Of a DNA stretch of 64,000 nt, positions 26,244-34,852 are shown one piece after another. The notes beneath the pieces were generated by a model, which worked only from the letters and a program-made list of their open reading frames with translations, had not been told where the DNA came from and made no database searches. Origin of the DNA: Pseudopedobacter sp038243635 (GTDB lineage: Bacteria; Bacteroidota; Bacteroidia; Sphingobacteriales; Sphingobacteriaceae); NCBI GenBank assembly GCA_038243635.1, contig JBBSQW010000003.1, positions 124,001-188,000 on the forward strand, in the 5' to 3' direction. How positions within the stretch are numbered: the stretch's first letter is position 1; each line of letters begins with the position of its first letter. Both the position numbers and the translations under genes were made by a program.

Positions 26244-27860
26244 CTATTCTCCCTTAATCTCCATTATCTTGTTTTCAAATTCTTCATTAGAAACAAAAGA
26301 CTTGCTTTTGATACGGGTTTTATAAGAATAGATGGTATTCACAGAGAAGTTTAGGATTTTCGCTATTCTATCATTGTTATGAATTCCTAACCTAATCAAA
26401 GCAAAAATCCTTAACTCTGGATTTAGTATTTGCCCTTCTTGCAATATAATTTGATCACTTTCGTGAAATAGCTTATTAAACTCCTTTACAAAGTTTGGAA
26501 ATAGCTTGATGAAAATCTTATCAAACCCTACAGACAAGTCTTCACGCTCTTTTTTTAAATCTATCCTATCAATGATTTGCTTTATATCCTCATATCTTTT
26601 AGCAGATAACCTCTGCGAAACTGATTTTTTAAAACGCTCTATTTTATCAATATACTCAGAGTTTACATTGAAATAATACCCTATATATTCATCCTTAATT
26701 CTGTTGGCTTCTCTAATTGCTAAATTAACATCTGTTAGCACAATGTTTGTTTCCTGCAGCCTAGCGTTCACTTTTGTGATAGAGGCTTGGGCAAGTTTTA
26801 ACTTTTTATTTTGTTTTACAGTGATTATAATAAAAATAATAATTACCAAAGTTAGTAGCGTAATAGCGGTTGCATACTTAAAAATCAAACTGCGTTGTTG
26901 CTCCACTAACCGGAGTTGCTTACCTCCAATAATGGGCAATAATGTACCAACCGCAAACTGCCGGTGTCTTGCGCTATAAAATTCGGCATCGGCCATGGCT
27001 TCTTGTATGTACCGATAGGCTCTTTTGTTATCGTTCTTTTTAAATAAATAATCTGCCAGCTTAAACATGGCTATATTTTCTTTTGTCGAAGATTTTATAT
27101 CAGCAATGGCTGCCTTTATCAATAAGTCGACAGATTTTTCACCCTCATTCTTCTGCTCGTACACGTAACTCAATGTACTGGCAATAATTGCGTACTGATG
27201 ATCTGTTAATTGTGGATTTTGTATGATAATGGAATAATCTCTACCTGCAGCGTCTAACTTTCCAGATCTTAAGTTTTTTAATCCCGATATGAAATGATAT
27301 GCATAGGAGCCACGAATAGAGAGGTTAATAGCAGAATCTGCAAACTGGCTACCTAACTTAGTATATTTATCGCAATAATTATTGTTCTTTACAAAATCGC
27401 ACAGGTCATAATAATATCTTGATTTAAGTGTAAAGTAGGCTACTTTGTCTTCTTTTTTAAGGTGTTTTATCGCAATTTGATCTACAATCTCTTGAGTTTC
27501 TTTAAACATTCCTGCGGATAGCAGGATGAAAGCCAAATTGATTTTAGATTCCTCTATTTTATCCGCTTCATTAAGTCTTAATGCTTCTTCTTGAAGAATG
27601 TTTGCATAGGTTAAAGCAGAGTCGAAGCTGATTCCTTTATATTCTTCAAAAATCTTTAAAAAACCGTTATAAGACGAGCCGTTCTTATTTACAGTTTTCA
27701 GGTTTTGTTTTAACTCACTTATTCTATTGAGTTTGGTATTAGTGTAATCTTGCTTGTTTATTAAGGTTTTGTCCAATACCATAAATAGACTATCTGTATT
27801 TGCAAAAACAGGCAAACACGCTATGATTAGATATATTATAGAAATAGTAAATTTTAGCAT
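26244..27860 (-). CDS. susR: SusR-like membrane-spanning regulator (DUF6377 type)
   Basis: A 538-residue regulator. It has a signal-like segment (1-20), then a periplasmic tetratricopeptide-like helical region (about 50-330), one membrane helix (about 335-357, YATAITLLTLVIIIF), a cytoplasmic coiled coil (about 360-430) and a C-terminal LuxR/GerE-like helix-turn-helix with NDRIAKILNFSVNTIYSYKTRIK. This matches the architecture of Bacteroides SusR, which senses maltose and switches on the starch genes. It sits directly upstream of susC on the same strand, with a 281-base gap that probably holds the susC promoter. The symbol is by analogy. Confidence 0.85.
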   Translation of the reverse strand: MLKFTISIIYLIIACLPVFANTDSLFMVLDKTLINKQDYTNTKLNRISELKQNLKTVNKNGSSYNGFLKIFEEYKGISFDSALTYANILQEEALRLNEADKIEESKINLAFILLSAGMFKETQEIVDQIAIKHLKKEDKVAYFTLKSRYYYDLCDFVKNNNYCDKYTKLGSQFADSAINLSIRGSYAYHFISGLKNLRSGKLDAAGRDYSIIIQNPQLTDHQYAIIASTLSYVYEQKNEGEKSVDLLIKAAIADIKSSTKENIAMFKLADYLFKKNDNKRAYRYIQEAMADAEFYSARHRQFAVGTLLPIIGGKQLRLVEQQRSLIFKYATAITLLTLVIIIFIIITVKQNKKLKLAQASITKVNARLQETNIVLTDVNLAIREANRIKDEYIGYYFNVNSEYIDKIERFKKSVSQRLSAKRYEDIKQIIDRIDLKKEREDLSVGFDKIFIKLFPNFVKEFNKLFHESDQIILQEGQILNPELRIFALIRLGIHNNDRIAKILNFSVNTIYSYKTRIKSKSFVSNEEFENKIMEIKGE

Positions 27861-28542
27861 TTAGTGTTGGTATATGGCTTATGAAATACTCCTTAAGATA
27901 AGTACAATAATTCTTTAAATATTATTTATTCATTTCTTTTATAGCACAATCTTTTCTTTTTCCATTTTTGATTTTGATGAGATCTAGACGAATTTCTATT
28001 TGAAATTGTATTTTATTTTCGACAATAAAAAATCTTCTTGCTATGGTATAAAACGAAATAAGCCGCTAAATGGTTTTTAAATCCTCCGTTGGTTTAAAAC
28101 ATTTTTACCAGAACTTTGCCTATCTAAAGTAGCATTTGAATTAAATATTACGCGGTTTCTCCTCATTTTAAAATCCCTAAAACTTGAGTTATCAATAATT
28201 AAGACTATTATTCTTTCTCGATAATCAATACTTTCGACACGTCTTATCATTTATAATTAAATGATAATCAGCAATGTATCTCAAAATTTATTTTGCTATT
28301 TTCTATATTCAACATCGCGTGTGTTGCGTTAATATTTTATAGTTAGTTTCTTTATCAATAGATAATCCGAAATCCCTTATCGGCTTTATAACCAATTTAT
28401 TACTAAACCTTAAAAGTAAAAAAAATGATGAAAAGAAGAAACCTTTAGGCATTTAGCCTTCGCTACCGCAAACTAAGAACTGCATACCGCAGTCCTTATT
28501 AAGAACATAACTATTCAATCAAAATCAACTAAACAAATTAAT
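27861..28542. other. Divergent intergenic region, 682 bases
   Basis: It lies between the SusR-like gene and the T9SS protein gene. It is AT-rich with an imperfect hairpin at 28474-28499 (ACTGC/GCAGT core). A 7-residue frame (MMKRRNL) begins at 28424. Nothing else was recognised. Confidence 0.5.
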
Positions 28543-29496
28543 ATGAAAAAAATCAAACATTTATTATTTATTGGATTTTTGTTAATCCCTTTCTTAGGAA
28601 GGGCTCAAAACGATCTTAAGAATACATGGACCGTTCCCGCAACTTATAGCATGGGCGATAAGGTCGACTGGTATTTCGAATTTAATTTACCTGCATCCGC
28701 AACAAGTTTTTCTGACGGCGAGAATCTATATTTATGGGCATGGAATCCTTCTGAGCCGGATGCTGGAAATTGGGGAAATTCTTCGGCCTTCGCTGGGCTT
28801 ACTTATGTGGGCAACATGGTATGGAAGATGGAGATTGACCCCAAACAATATTTTAACATGACAACACCAGAGCTTAACGCTCAGGCAGAGAAAAATTACT
28901 GGCTACTTTTAAAAAACCAAACTGGCAGCAAGCAAACTGACGCTATAGGTGTGCCGTTTGCTGCGGAAGTACTGCCATTAACCTTTACGAAGTTTATGGC
29001 GTCCACCAGTAAAAAAGATGATGTGGTAACTTTAAGATGGGAAACTGCAAGCGAAATAAATAGCAGCCATTTTAACATTTTACACAGTGCGGATGGTTTA
29101 GCTTGGACAACAGTTGGAGAAATTAAGTGTAAAAACCAAGCACATAACACTTACACTTTCGAACACTTTCAACCGATAACAGCAAATAATTATTACAAAT
29201 TACAGCAGGTGGATGGTGACGGTAGCTTTACTTATAGCGAAATCAGAACTGTCAATTTCTCGTTGGTAGATCCTGTAGTGAAAGTTTACCCAAACCCGGT
29301 TAAGGAAACGTTAAAAGTATACTTACCTCATCAGCTAATAGGAAAAAATTACGCTATTTATAATATTACGGGTGCCAAAGTTAACCAAGGCTTAATTGAT
29401 AACACCTATCAAACTGTTGAATTTGGTGCATTTACAAAAGGGATGTATTTTCTAAAGATAGATGGAGAAATTCCTATTAAAATAGTAAAATATTAA
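28543..29496 (+). CDS. T9SS-exported protein with possible carbohydrate-binding N-terminus
   Basis: A 317-residue protein with a signal peptide ending at LGRAQ (about 22). Residues 23-145 form an aromatic-rich beta domain (WYFEFNLP, LYLWAWNPSEPD, WKMEIDPKQYFNM) that resembles the small starch-binding modules seen with SusE/F-type proteins; this is by eye. A fibronectin-like segment (about 150-240) follows, then a type A T9SS sorting domain from VKVYPNPVKETLKVYL to KIVKY. It would be exported through the outer membrane and anchored or released. It is divergent from the SusR-like gene, so a role in starch binding is a fair guess. A strong terminator follows. Confidence 0.78.
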   Translation: MKKIKHLLFIGFLLIPFLGRAQNDLKNTWTVPATYSMGDKVDWYFEFNLPASATSFSDGENLYLWAWNPSEPDAGNWGNSSAFAGLTYVGNMVWKMEIDPKQYFNMTTPELNAQAEKNYWLLLKNQTGSKQTDAIGVPFAAEVLPLTFTKFMASTSKKDDVVTLRWETASEINSSHFNILHSADGLAWTTVGEIKCKNQAHNTYTFEHFQPITANNYYKLQQVDGDGSFTYSEIRTVNFSLVDPVVKVYPNPVKETLKVYLPHQLIGKNYAIYNITGAKVNQGLIDNTYQTVEFGAFTKGMYFLKIDGEIPIKIVKY

Positions 29497-29512
29497 TAGT
29501 TAAATTTTAAAG

Positions 29513-29548
29513 GACTGTTTTAACAATATTAAAACAGTCTTTTTTTTT
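29513..29548 (+). terminator. Rho-independent terminator
   Basis: GACTGTTTTA (29513-29522) pairs with TAAAACAGTC (29530-29539), followed by nine T (29540-29548), 17 bases after the T9SS gene stop. Confidence 0.85.
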
Positions 29549-29640
29549 CTTTAATTTATTGTTATGGGTTTTAACAAAACATTGGCAATTAAAAGACGTT
29601 CACATTATAGTCCATTAATTTAAATCTTGCTTCTCTTTCC

Positions 29641-30291
29641 TTATTCAGCATTCTTTTTTAACCACTCCATTCTCCTTTGATCTGGTAAATGTTTTACTTT
29701 AAAACCTTCAAACTTAGCGTTAAAACCATCCCCATCCGGACTAGCAGCCATTAAACCCACCATAACAGGACGGTTATCTTGGAGGTTTGCATTTCGCAAC
29801 ATCACGTATGTTTTATCATCATAGGAATAAAAAACCTCCACAGCATCTAATCTTCTCACTGCTTTAATCCATAAAAAAGCAGGTGTTTTGTCTAATGTTG
29901 TTACACTCCAATCGCTTGTTTTGTGCGTTACTACGGTACTTAGATTGTATTTACCATCAACAAATTCAATCCCTGTTTTGATGTAATTCTCATGATCAAT
30001 CCGCAACATTAACCCCATTTGATCAAAACGAGCTTTGTAAGCTCCCGTGATTTTTACTTTAACTTCAAATTCTCCTCCGTAAGTTGTGTAATAAAACGGC
30101 GCATCGTCAACGGTGAAACCGTAATGCGAAATTCGCCAATAATCACTTTGTGGCGTTACAAACATGCTTAAAGTGTTATTTTTTATTTCCCATTGTTCCG
30201 GCTCGTTAAACCATTGCATCTTTTCAAGACTTTGGGCAAAACCTGTTTCTGCCATTGCAATAGCGACGATACTTAAAATAATTTTCTTCAT
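29641..30291 (-). CDS. DUF1349 family secreted protein
   Basis: A 216-residue protein with a signal peptide (ETGFAQ). The rest is one concanavalin-like beta sandwich of the DUF1349 family, sometimes labelled regulation-of-enolase protein 1: MQWFNEPEQWEI, TPQSDYWRISHYGF, FDQMGLMLRIDHENYIKTGIEF, DWSVTTL and MVGLMAASPDGDGF. Members are thought to bind carbohydrate; no catalytic role is established. It stands alone, convergent with the T9SS gene and divergent from the broken LuxR gene. Confidence 0.9.
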   Translation of the reverse strand: MKKIILSIVAIAMAETGFAQSLEKMQWFNEPEQWEIKNNTLSMFVTPQSDYWRISHYGFTVDDAPFYYTTYGGEFEVKVKITGAYKARFDQMGLMLRIDHENYIKTGIEFVDGKYNLSTVVTHKTSDWSVTTLDKTPAFLWIKAVRRLDAVEVFYSYDDKTYVMLRNANLQDNRPVMVGLMAASPDGDGFNAKFEGFKVKHLPDQRRMEWLKKNAE

Positions 30292-30385
30292 TAGTTGTTT
30301 GCGTTAATAACCATAATTATATTTACTTTAACAAAGGTAAAATACTGCAAGCGGGCAATCAATAGTGATTAGTAACCATATTAAA

Positions 30386-31150
30386 ATGAATATCGTAAGT
30401 AGATTGAATAATACCTTGCTAAACCAAGTTTTTAAAGATGGTAAACAACAACAAAAAACCTTGGCGCATTACCAGTATATGGCTTCTATGTATTCGCAAA
30501 TAGAAAACTCAATTGCTTTACTTAGTGATATGAAGGCTAACAAAAGTTACATTTATAGTGGAAATGTAGCTAAAAAATTAGATTTTTTTGAACTTCATAA
30601 TTCCGAGGAAATAAACTCAATATAGGAAGAAGAAATTTTTAAAAGAATTCATCCGGATGATTTAATTGACAAGCATTTACTTGAATTACAGTTTTTTAAC
30701 ATGATCAAGAATATACCTATACCTGAGAGAGCAAACTATCAGGTCAATAGCAGAATTCGCATTCGTGATTATGCCGGAAATTACCTTTTAATAAAACACC
30801 GGATGTTTTATATATCAAGCTTCCCAAACGGCAGCTTGTGGCTAGCGTTTTGTCTTTATAACTTTTTAGATGATGAGTTTACCCTTGAAAAACCACATCA
30901 TCTAATTATAAATTCTGCCACCGGAGAAATCATAAAACCTGACAATCACAAATCAACTAATATCCTATCAGTTCGGGAAAAAGAAATTTTATCATTAATC
31001 AGACCAGAAAAAATAAGTAAGGAGATTGCGGATTTATCTACGATAAGTATAAATACAGTAAACAGACATCGACAAAATATACTCGAAAAACTAAGGGTAA
31101 ATAATTCACATGAAGCTTGTCGCATTGCCGAACTTATGAATCTTATTTGA
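30386..31150 (+). pseudogene. LuxR-type regulator interrupted by one stop codon
   Basis: One frame runs from the ATG at 30386 (a GTG at 30365 is also possible) to 31150, interrupted by a single TAG at 30623-30625. On both sides the sequence reads as one protein: HNSEEINSI, stop, EEEIFKRIHPDDLIDKHLLE, then a PAS-like segment and a C-terminal LuxR/GerE helix-turn-helix (LSVREKEILSLIRPEKISKEIA, with STISINTVNRHRQNILEKL). A tyrosine or similar residue is expected at the stop. A restart at ATG 30701 would give 149 residues carrying the DNA-binding domain only. It converges with the MBL gene, 15 bases away. Confidence 0.8.
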
Positions 31151-31165
31151 TACTGTGAGTGTTCT

Positions 31166-32284
31166 TTACTTCAATTGCGTCCACCATTGCTGAAAAATTT
31201 GGTTGCTATCATCCAAGTATACAATTTCTCCAATTATTGGAGTCACTAAGGGAAAGTTGTAAGTTTTGTTAAGCTCCGTGAGTTTTCTCGGCGGTTCGTC
31301 CCAAGGGTGGAATGATAGTCTAAATTTTGAAGAGTGAACTGGCAATATCCGTTTTGCTTTTAAGTCTTGTGCTGCTTTTAATACCTCTGCAGGAGTTTCG
31401 TGTATAAACGGCCAAGCTTTATTGTATTGACCATTTTCTAGAATAGCCAAATCAAACGGACCATATTTTTTACCTATCTCGGCATAATGCGTATCATAAC
31501 CGCTATCGCCACCTAAATAAATATTTAGTGTTGGTGTTTGTAAAACATAAGATACCCAAAGTGTTTTATTTCTTGCCAATCCTCTACCCGAAAAATGCCT
31601 GGCTGGCTCTACAGAAACTTTAAAACCTTTCTTTATTTCTACGTTCTCATACCAGTTTTTTTCTATAATTTTTTTGGAATCGTAACCCCAATGTTCAAAA
31701 TGAGATCCTACTCCAAGTCCACATATTACGTTTTCAACTTTATTTTTTAAAGCGATTAGCGTTTCATAGTCGAGATGGTCATAATGGTCATGTGAAATTA
31801 GCAAGTAGTCTATTTTAGGAAAATCCGCAACAGTGTACACGTCGGAACCTTTAAAAGATTTTACGGTATGAGGTATTGGCGAAGCATTTCCGCTAAAAAT
31901 GGGATCAACCAAAATACGTATCCCGTCAACCTGCATAAAGTAGGACGAGTGCCCAAACCAAATCAGTATGTTTTTACTTAAATCAAGATTGTGTAAATCT
32001 GTTTTAACGTTTGGAATACTATCAATAGGTTCTAGATTGGGGTATTTTTTAAAAAAACGTTCGTAAATAACTTTTCTAATAGTATAGTTTTCGCCGAATT
32101 GCGGAGTAGGGTTTATATTCTGAAACTGCCCGTCCTTGTAATTCGGCGAGTTATTGATTTTGGCTAAACGCTCGTCTGTTGGGTTGTTGCCAATTTTTTT
32201 CTGGGTCATACATGAAATTATGGAAACAACAATTACCCCTAGCGTAACAAGGGTAATTGTACTTGATTTTTTGATTTTTCTCAT
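31166..32284 (-). CDS. MBL-fold metallo-hydrolase lipoprotein, NAPE-PLD/UlaG-like
   Basis: A 372-residue lipoprotein (IISC, cysteine 25). The metallo-beta-lactamase zinc motif HDHYDHLD spans residues 165-172. It is preceded by WFGHSSYFMQVDGIRILVDPIFS, which is the pattern of the NAPE-hydrolysing phospholipase D-like and UlaG-like branch. Later ligands appear in LGGDSGYDTHY and LPVHSSKFRLSFHPWDEP. Family members hydrolyse phosphodiesters or lactones; the substrate here is unknown. It starts 7 bases after the SDR stop and is very probably cotranscribed with it. Confidence 0.88.
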   Translation of the reverse strand: MRKIKKSSTITLVTLGVIVVSIISCMTQKKIGNNPTDERLAKINNSPNYKDGQFQNINPTPQFGENYTIRKVIYERFFKKYPNLEPIDSIPNVKTDLHNLDLSKNILIWFGHSSYFMQVDGIRILVDPIFSGNASPIPHTVKSFKGSDVYTVADFPKIDYLLISHDHYDHLDYETLIALKNKVENVICGLGVGSHFEHWGYDSKKIIEKNWYENVEIKKGFKVSVEPARHFSGRGLARNKTLWVSYVLQTPTLNIYLGGDSGYDTHYAEIGKKYGPFDLAILENGQYNKAWPFIHETPAEVLKAAQDLKAKRILPVHSSKFRLSFHPWDEPPRKLTELNKTYNFPLVTPIIGEIVYLDDSNQIFQQWWTQLK

Positions 32285-32291
32285 CTTTATA

Positions 32292-33020
32292 TTACCAAGG
32301 AATTATACCTTCTTCGCTAAAAAACTGACCCGTTGGTCCATCCATTCCAATGGTAGCAGTTTCAACAATAACTTGTGCAGAAAACTCTGGTGTTCTTGAT
32401 CCCATGTGGTTATTAAGGTCTGTAGCCGTGGCACCTGGGTTTACGCTGTTTACTTTAAAGTTTAGCGGTTTCAATTCTGCAGCTAAAGTGATTGTAAACG
32501 CATTCAATGATGCTTTTGAAGCGATATAAGCTAAAGGTTTTATTTTAGCATATTGCCAATCGGGGTTACTTTGGTATGCAAGTGAACCTAAATCGCTTGA
32601 TACGTTTACAATTCTTGGATGATCAGACTTTTTAAGTAATTCTAGAAAATGTTGTGTAGTTTGTATTGCACCATAAAAGTTTGTTTCAATTACGTTTTTA
32701 ACAAGCTCTAACGATATATTGGAAGGATGCTGTTGGAATCCACCACTTATTCCTGCATTATTAATCAACACATCTAAATGAGAGACTTTTGACTGAAGTT
32801 CTTGTGCTGCATTTTCAATTGATTGCACCTCATTTACGTCTATCTCTAATATAGCTGCGTTTGTAATTCCTTCCGAACGTAACTTATCCAATGCCTCTTG
32901 TCCGTTCTCTTTACTTCTTGAACCTATATAAACAAAATATCCCTTTTTAGCCAATTGCTTGGCTACTTCAAATCCAATCCCTTTGTTTGCTCCTGTTATT
33001 AATACTGTTTGCTTCTCCAT
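32292..33020 (-). CDS. SDR-family NAD(P)-dependent oxidoreductase
   Basis: A 242-residue classical short-chain dehydrogenase. The cofactor motif TGANKGIG is at 9-16, NNAG at 87-90, the catalytic serine around 141-142 and YIASK at 165-169. SRSKENG after the second strand suggests preference for NADP(H). It is cytoplasmic. It resembles carbonyl-reductase-like SDRs annotated in many Bacteroidota; the substrate is unknown. It forms a pair with the MBL hydrolase (7 bases apart) and follows the Crp/Fnr gene by 76 bases, so that regulator may control it. Confidence 0.92.
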   Translation of the reverse strand: MEKQTVLITGANKGIGFEVAKQLAKKGYFVYIGSRSKENGQEALDKLRSEGITNAAILEIDVNEVQSIENAAQELQSKVSHLDVLINNAGISGGFQQHPSNISLELVKNVIETNFYGAIQTTQHFLELLKKSDHPRIVNVSSDLGSLAYQSNPDWQYAKIKPLAYIASKASLNAFTITLAAELKPLNFKVNSVNPGATATDLNNHMGSRTPEFSAQVIVETATIGMDGPTGQFFSEEGIIPW

Positions 33021-33096
33021 TGCTAAATCATTTAATTATAAAACAAAGTTAACTACAGTGTCTAAAAATACTTTTGCCATTTGGCAAATAAACCCT

Positions 33097-33666
33097 TTAA
33101 CTGATGTTTTTTCTAATTCGGCTCAAAGAGGACTGCGTAATCCCTAGATATGATGCAAGATTTGATAGCGGAATTCGATTTGCTAGGTTGGGGTAATTTT
33201 TCAAAAAATTGAGATAACGTGTTGTAGCATCTCCTGTAAGGGCTATACGTCCTTTCCGTTCTTTATTAAAAAATGATTCGGTCATAATTTTATTAAAAAA
33301 CAGATCCCACGGAATTTTTAAGCTATTAGTTTGGTCAAATAGCTCTCCGTTGAGAACAAGTAACTCGCAGTTGGTAACCGCTTGTATGTAAACCGAAGAT
33401 GGGGTTTGGGTATTAAAACTTGCCAAATCTACCACTAAACGGTTTTCTTCTAAAAAAGCAAGAGATGTGTCATTTGCATCTTTGTCCAGATGGAAAACCC
33501 TAACAACGCCGTTTAAAATAAACCCAACTTCTTTAGCCGTTTTCCCTTCTTTCAGAAAAAAATCACCTTTTTTCAAATACAATTCTTTCGCATTTGTTGT
33601 TAAAAAGTCAATCTGGTTTTGATCCAGCTGGACGTATTGTAATATGTAATTTATCAACTTTTCCAT
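33097..33666 (-). CDS. Crp/Fnr-family transcriptional regulator
   Basis: A 189-residue regulator. An N-terminal cyclic-nucleotide-binding-like beta barrel (KGDFFLKEGKTAKEVGFILNG) is followed by a dimer helix and a short winged helix at the C-terminus (IPLSNLASYLGITQSSLSRIRK). The ligand-binding arginine signature of true cAMP receptors is not evident, and no Fnr cysteine cluster is present. It is the usual short Bacteroidota type. It lies upstream of, and on the same strand as, the SDR-MBL pair. Confidence 0.9.
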   Translation of the reverse strand: MEKLINYILQYVQLDQNQIDFLTTNAKELYLKKGDFFLKEGKTAKEVGFILNGVVRVFHLDKDANDTSLAFLEENRLVVDLASFNTQTPSSVYIQAVTNCELLVLNGELFDQTNSLKIPWDLFFNKIMTESFFNKERKGRIALTGDATTRYLNFLKNYPNLANRIPLSNLASYLGITQSSLSRIRKNIS

Positions 33667-34376
33667 TTATCATCAATTTCAAACATAGGTTCTCACAGTT
33701 TTAAACTAAGGTTAACTCAGTGTATGTATGTGGTAAACCTACGAGCATCTTGTTAGCCATCTTCTAATATAAGCACACACAACGTATTAGCACCAAATTA
33801 ATTTTAAGATCTTTAAAACCTATTTTCGCTTGGGTTTAAGCGCATGTTATTTTAGGAAAAACAAATATTGATGAATACTTTGATGCCACAATAAGCGTCG
33901 GAAATTATTAGTACAAACAGCGTTTTATTCACAATAGCAGTTTTTACATCTAACAATGGTAAAGTGAACACACCTTGTTAAACAGTTTATATCAATAAAC
34001 CAGAAGTCGTTCTTTAAGTTTTACGTACACCAAGTTAACAACATCAAATCATCCGTCGTGGTTCCACGGGTTCAGTGCAATGAGTGTAAATTATTTACGC
34101 CAGCGGGAGAATAAAAGAATTTTCTTTGGGACCAAGGCTCACCTTTGGGCAAGTCCTAACGCAAAATCTCTCTAACTTTAGAAAACTGCCTTTATCACTA
34201 GCAATTGCTTATTGTTAATTGAACGATAGGTTAAAAATAAAAAAACTGAGGGCGAATTACCCTCAGTTTTTGGATACTTACCTTCTTCTTTTAAAAGACA
34301 ATTTTAAAAGAACCAGAGTAAACAGACTAGAAATTATTTTATAAGGTATTGCAGGCTTTTTTTTATGTGCTAATAA
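33667..34376. other. Intergenic region, 710 bases
   Basis: No gene found. The stretch 34046-34160 is richer in G and C and holds several small hairpins (for example CGTGG-TT-CCACG), unlike its surroundings. The terminator of the small membrane protein gene is at 34241-34271. Confidence 0.5.
34241..34271 (-). terminator. Rho-independent terminator
   Basis: AAAAACTGAGGG (34241-34252) pairs with CCCTCAGTTTTT (34260-34271) with a 7-base loop, and can work on either strand. It is about 105 bases past the small membrane protein gene. Confidence 0.75.
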
Positions 34377-34781
34377 TCATTCAATCTTATTATTGTTAAT
34401 TGTCTTATTTGCATGCTTAAAACCAATTCCAACAAATATTAATATAATACCGAAAGCCAGATAGTCCCATATCATTGCACTACCATTACCCCATATCATT
34501 GCACTACCATTACGGGTAATTTGATTGAGCAGAAATTGGATAATATTTGCAATGATAAAGCCAAAACCAGAAACAAAAAATAGTTTATTCAAAATAATTA
34601 ATAGGTCAAAAATGTCACCCTTTTTTGTATCTGTAACCTTGTTAATAAATTTATCTCTTAAAAAATTCATTACCAATACACTTAGATAAACTAAAATAAT
34701 AAAGAATACTAATTTTACAAAAAGAACGATAAAACCAGGTGAAAAATCAGGGGTCAAATTAAAAAATTGCTGTTGTTCCAT
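34377..34781 (-). CDS. Small membrane protein of unknown function
   Basis: A 134-residue protein with three predicted membrane helices (about 15-42, 62-88 and 108-124). Between helices 2 and 3 the 8-residue unit NGSAMIW(G/D) occurs twice, encoded by a direct 24-base tandem repeat (34466-34513). I do not recognise a family. It lies between the GH92 gene and a long intergenic stretch, 71 bases past the GH92 stop on the same strand. Confidence 0.65.
   Translation of the reverse strand: MEQQQFFNLTPDFSPGFIVLFVKLVFFIILVYLSVLVMNFLRDKFINKVTDTKKGDIFDLLIILNKLFFVSGFGFIIANIIQFLLNQITRNGSAMIWGNGSAMIWDYLAFGIILIFVGIGFKHANKTINNNKIE
34466..34513 (+). repeat. Tandem 24-base duplication inside a coding sequence
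   Basis: The unit beginning CCCATATCATTGCACTACCA occurs at 34466-34489 and again at 34490-34513. It is in frame and duplicates eight residues of the small membrane protein. Confidence 0.85.
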
Positions 34782-34852
34782 TTTAAAAGGTTAACGTTTA
34801 AGTAATCATTGTATCAAATGTAGCAATTCTATTTATTGCATTTAGATAAACA

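Noticed and set aside
28424..28447. Seven-residue leader peptide (MMKRRNL) before the T9SS gene
   Set aside because: Too short to support, with no attenuator-like structure linked to it.
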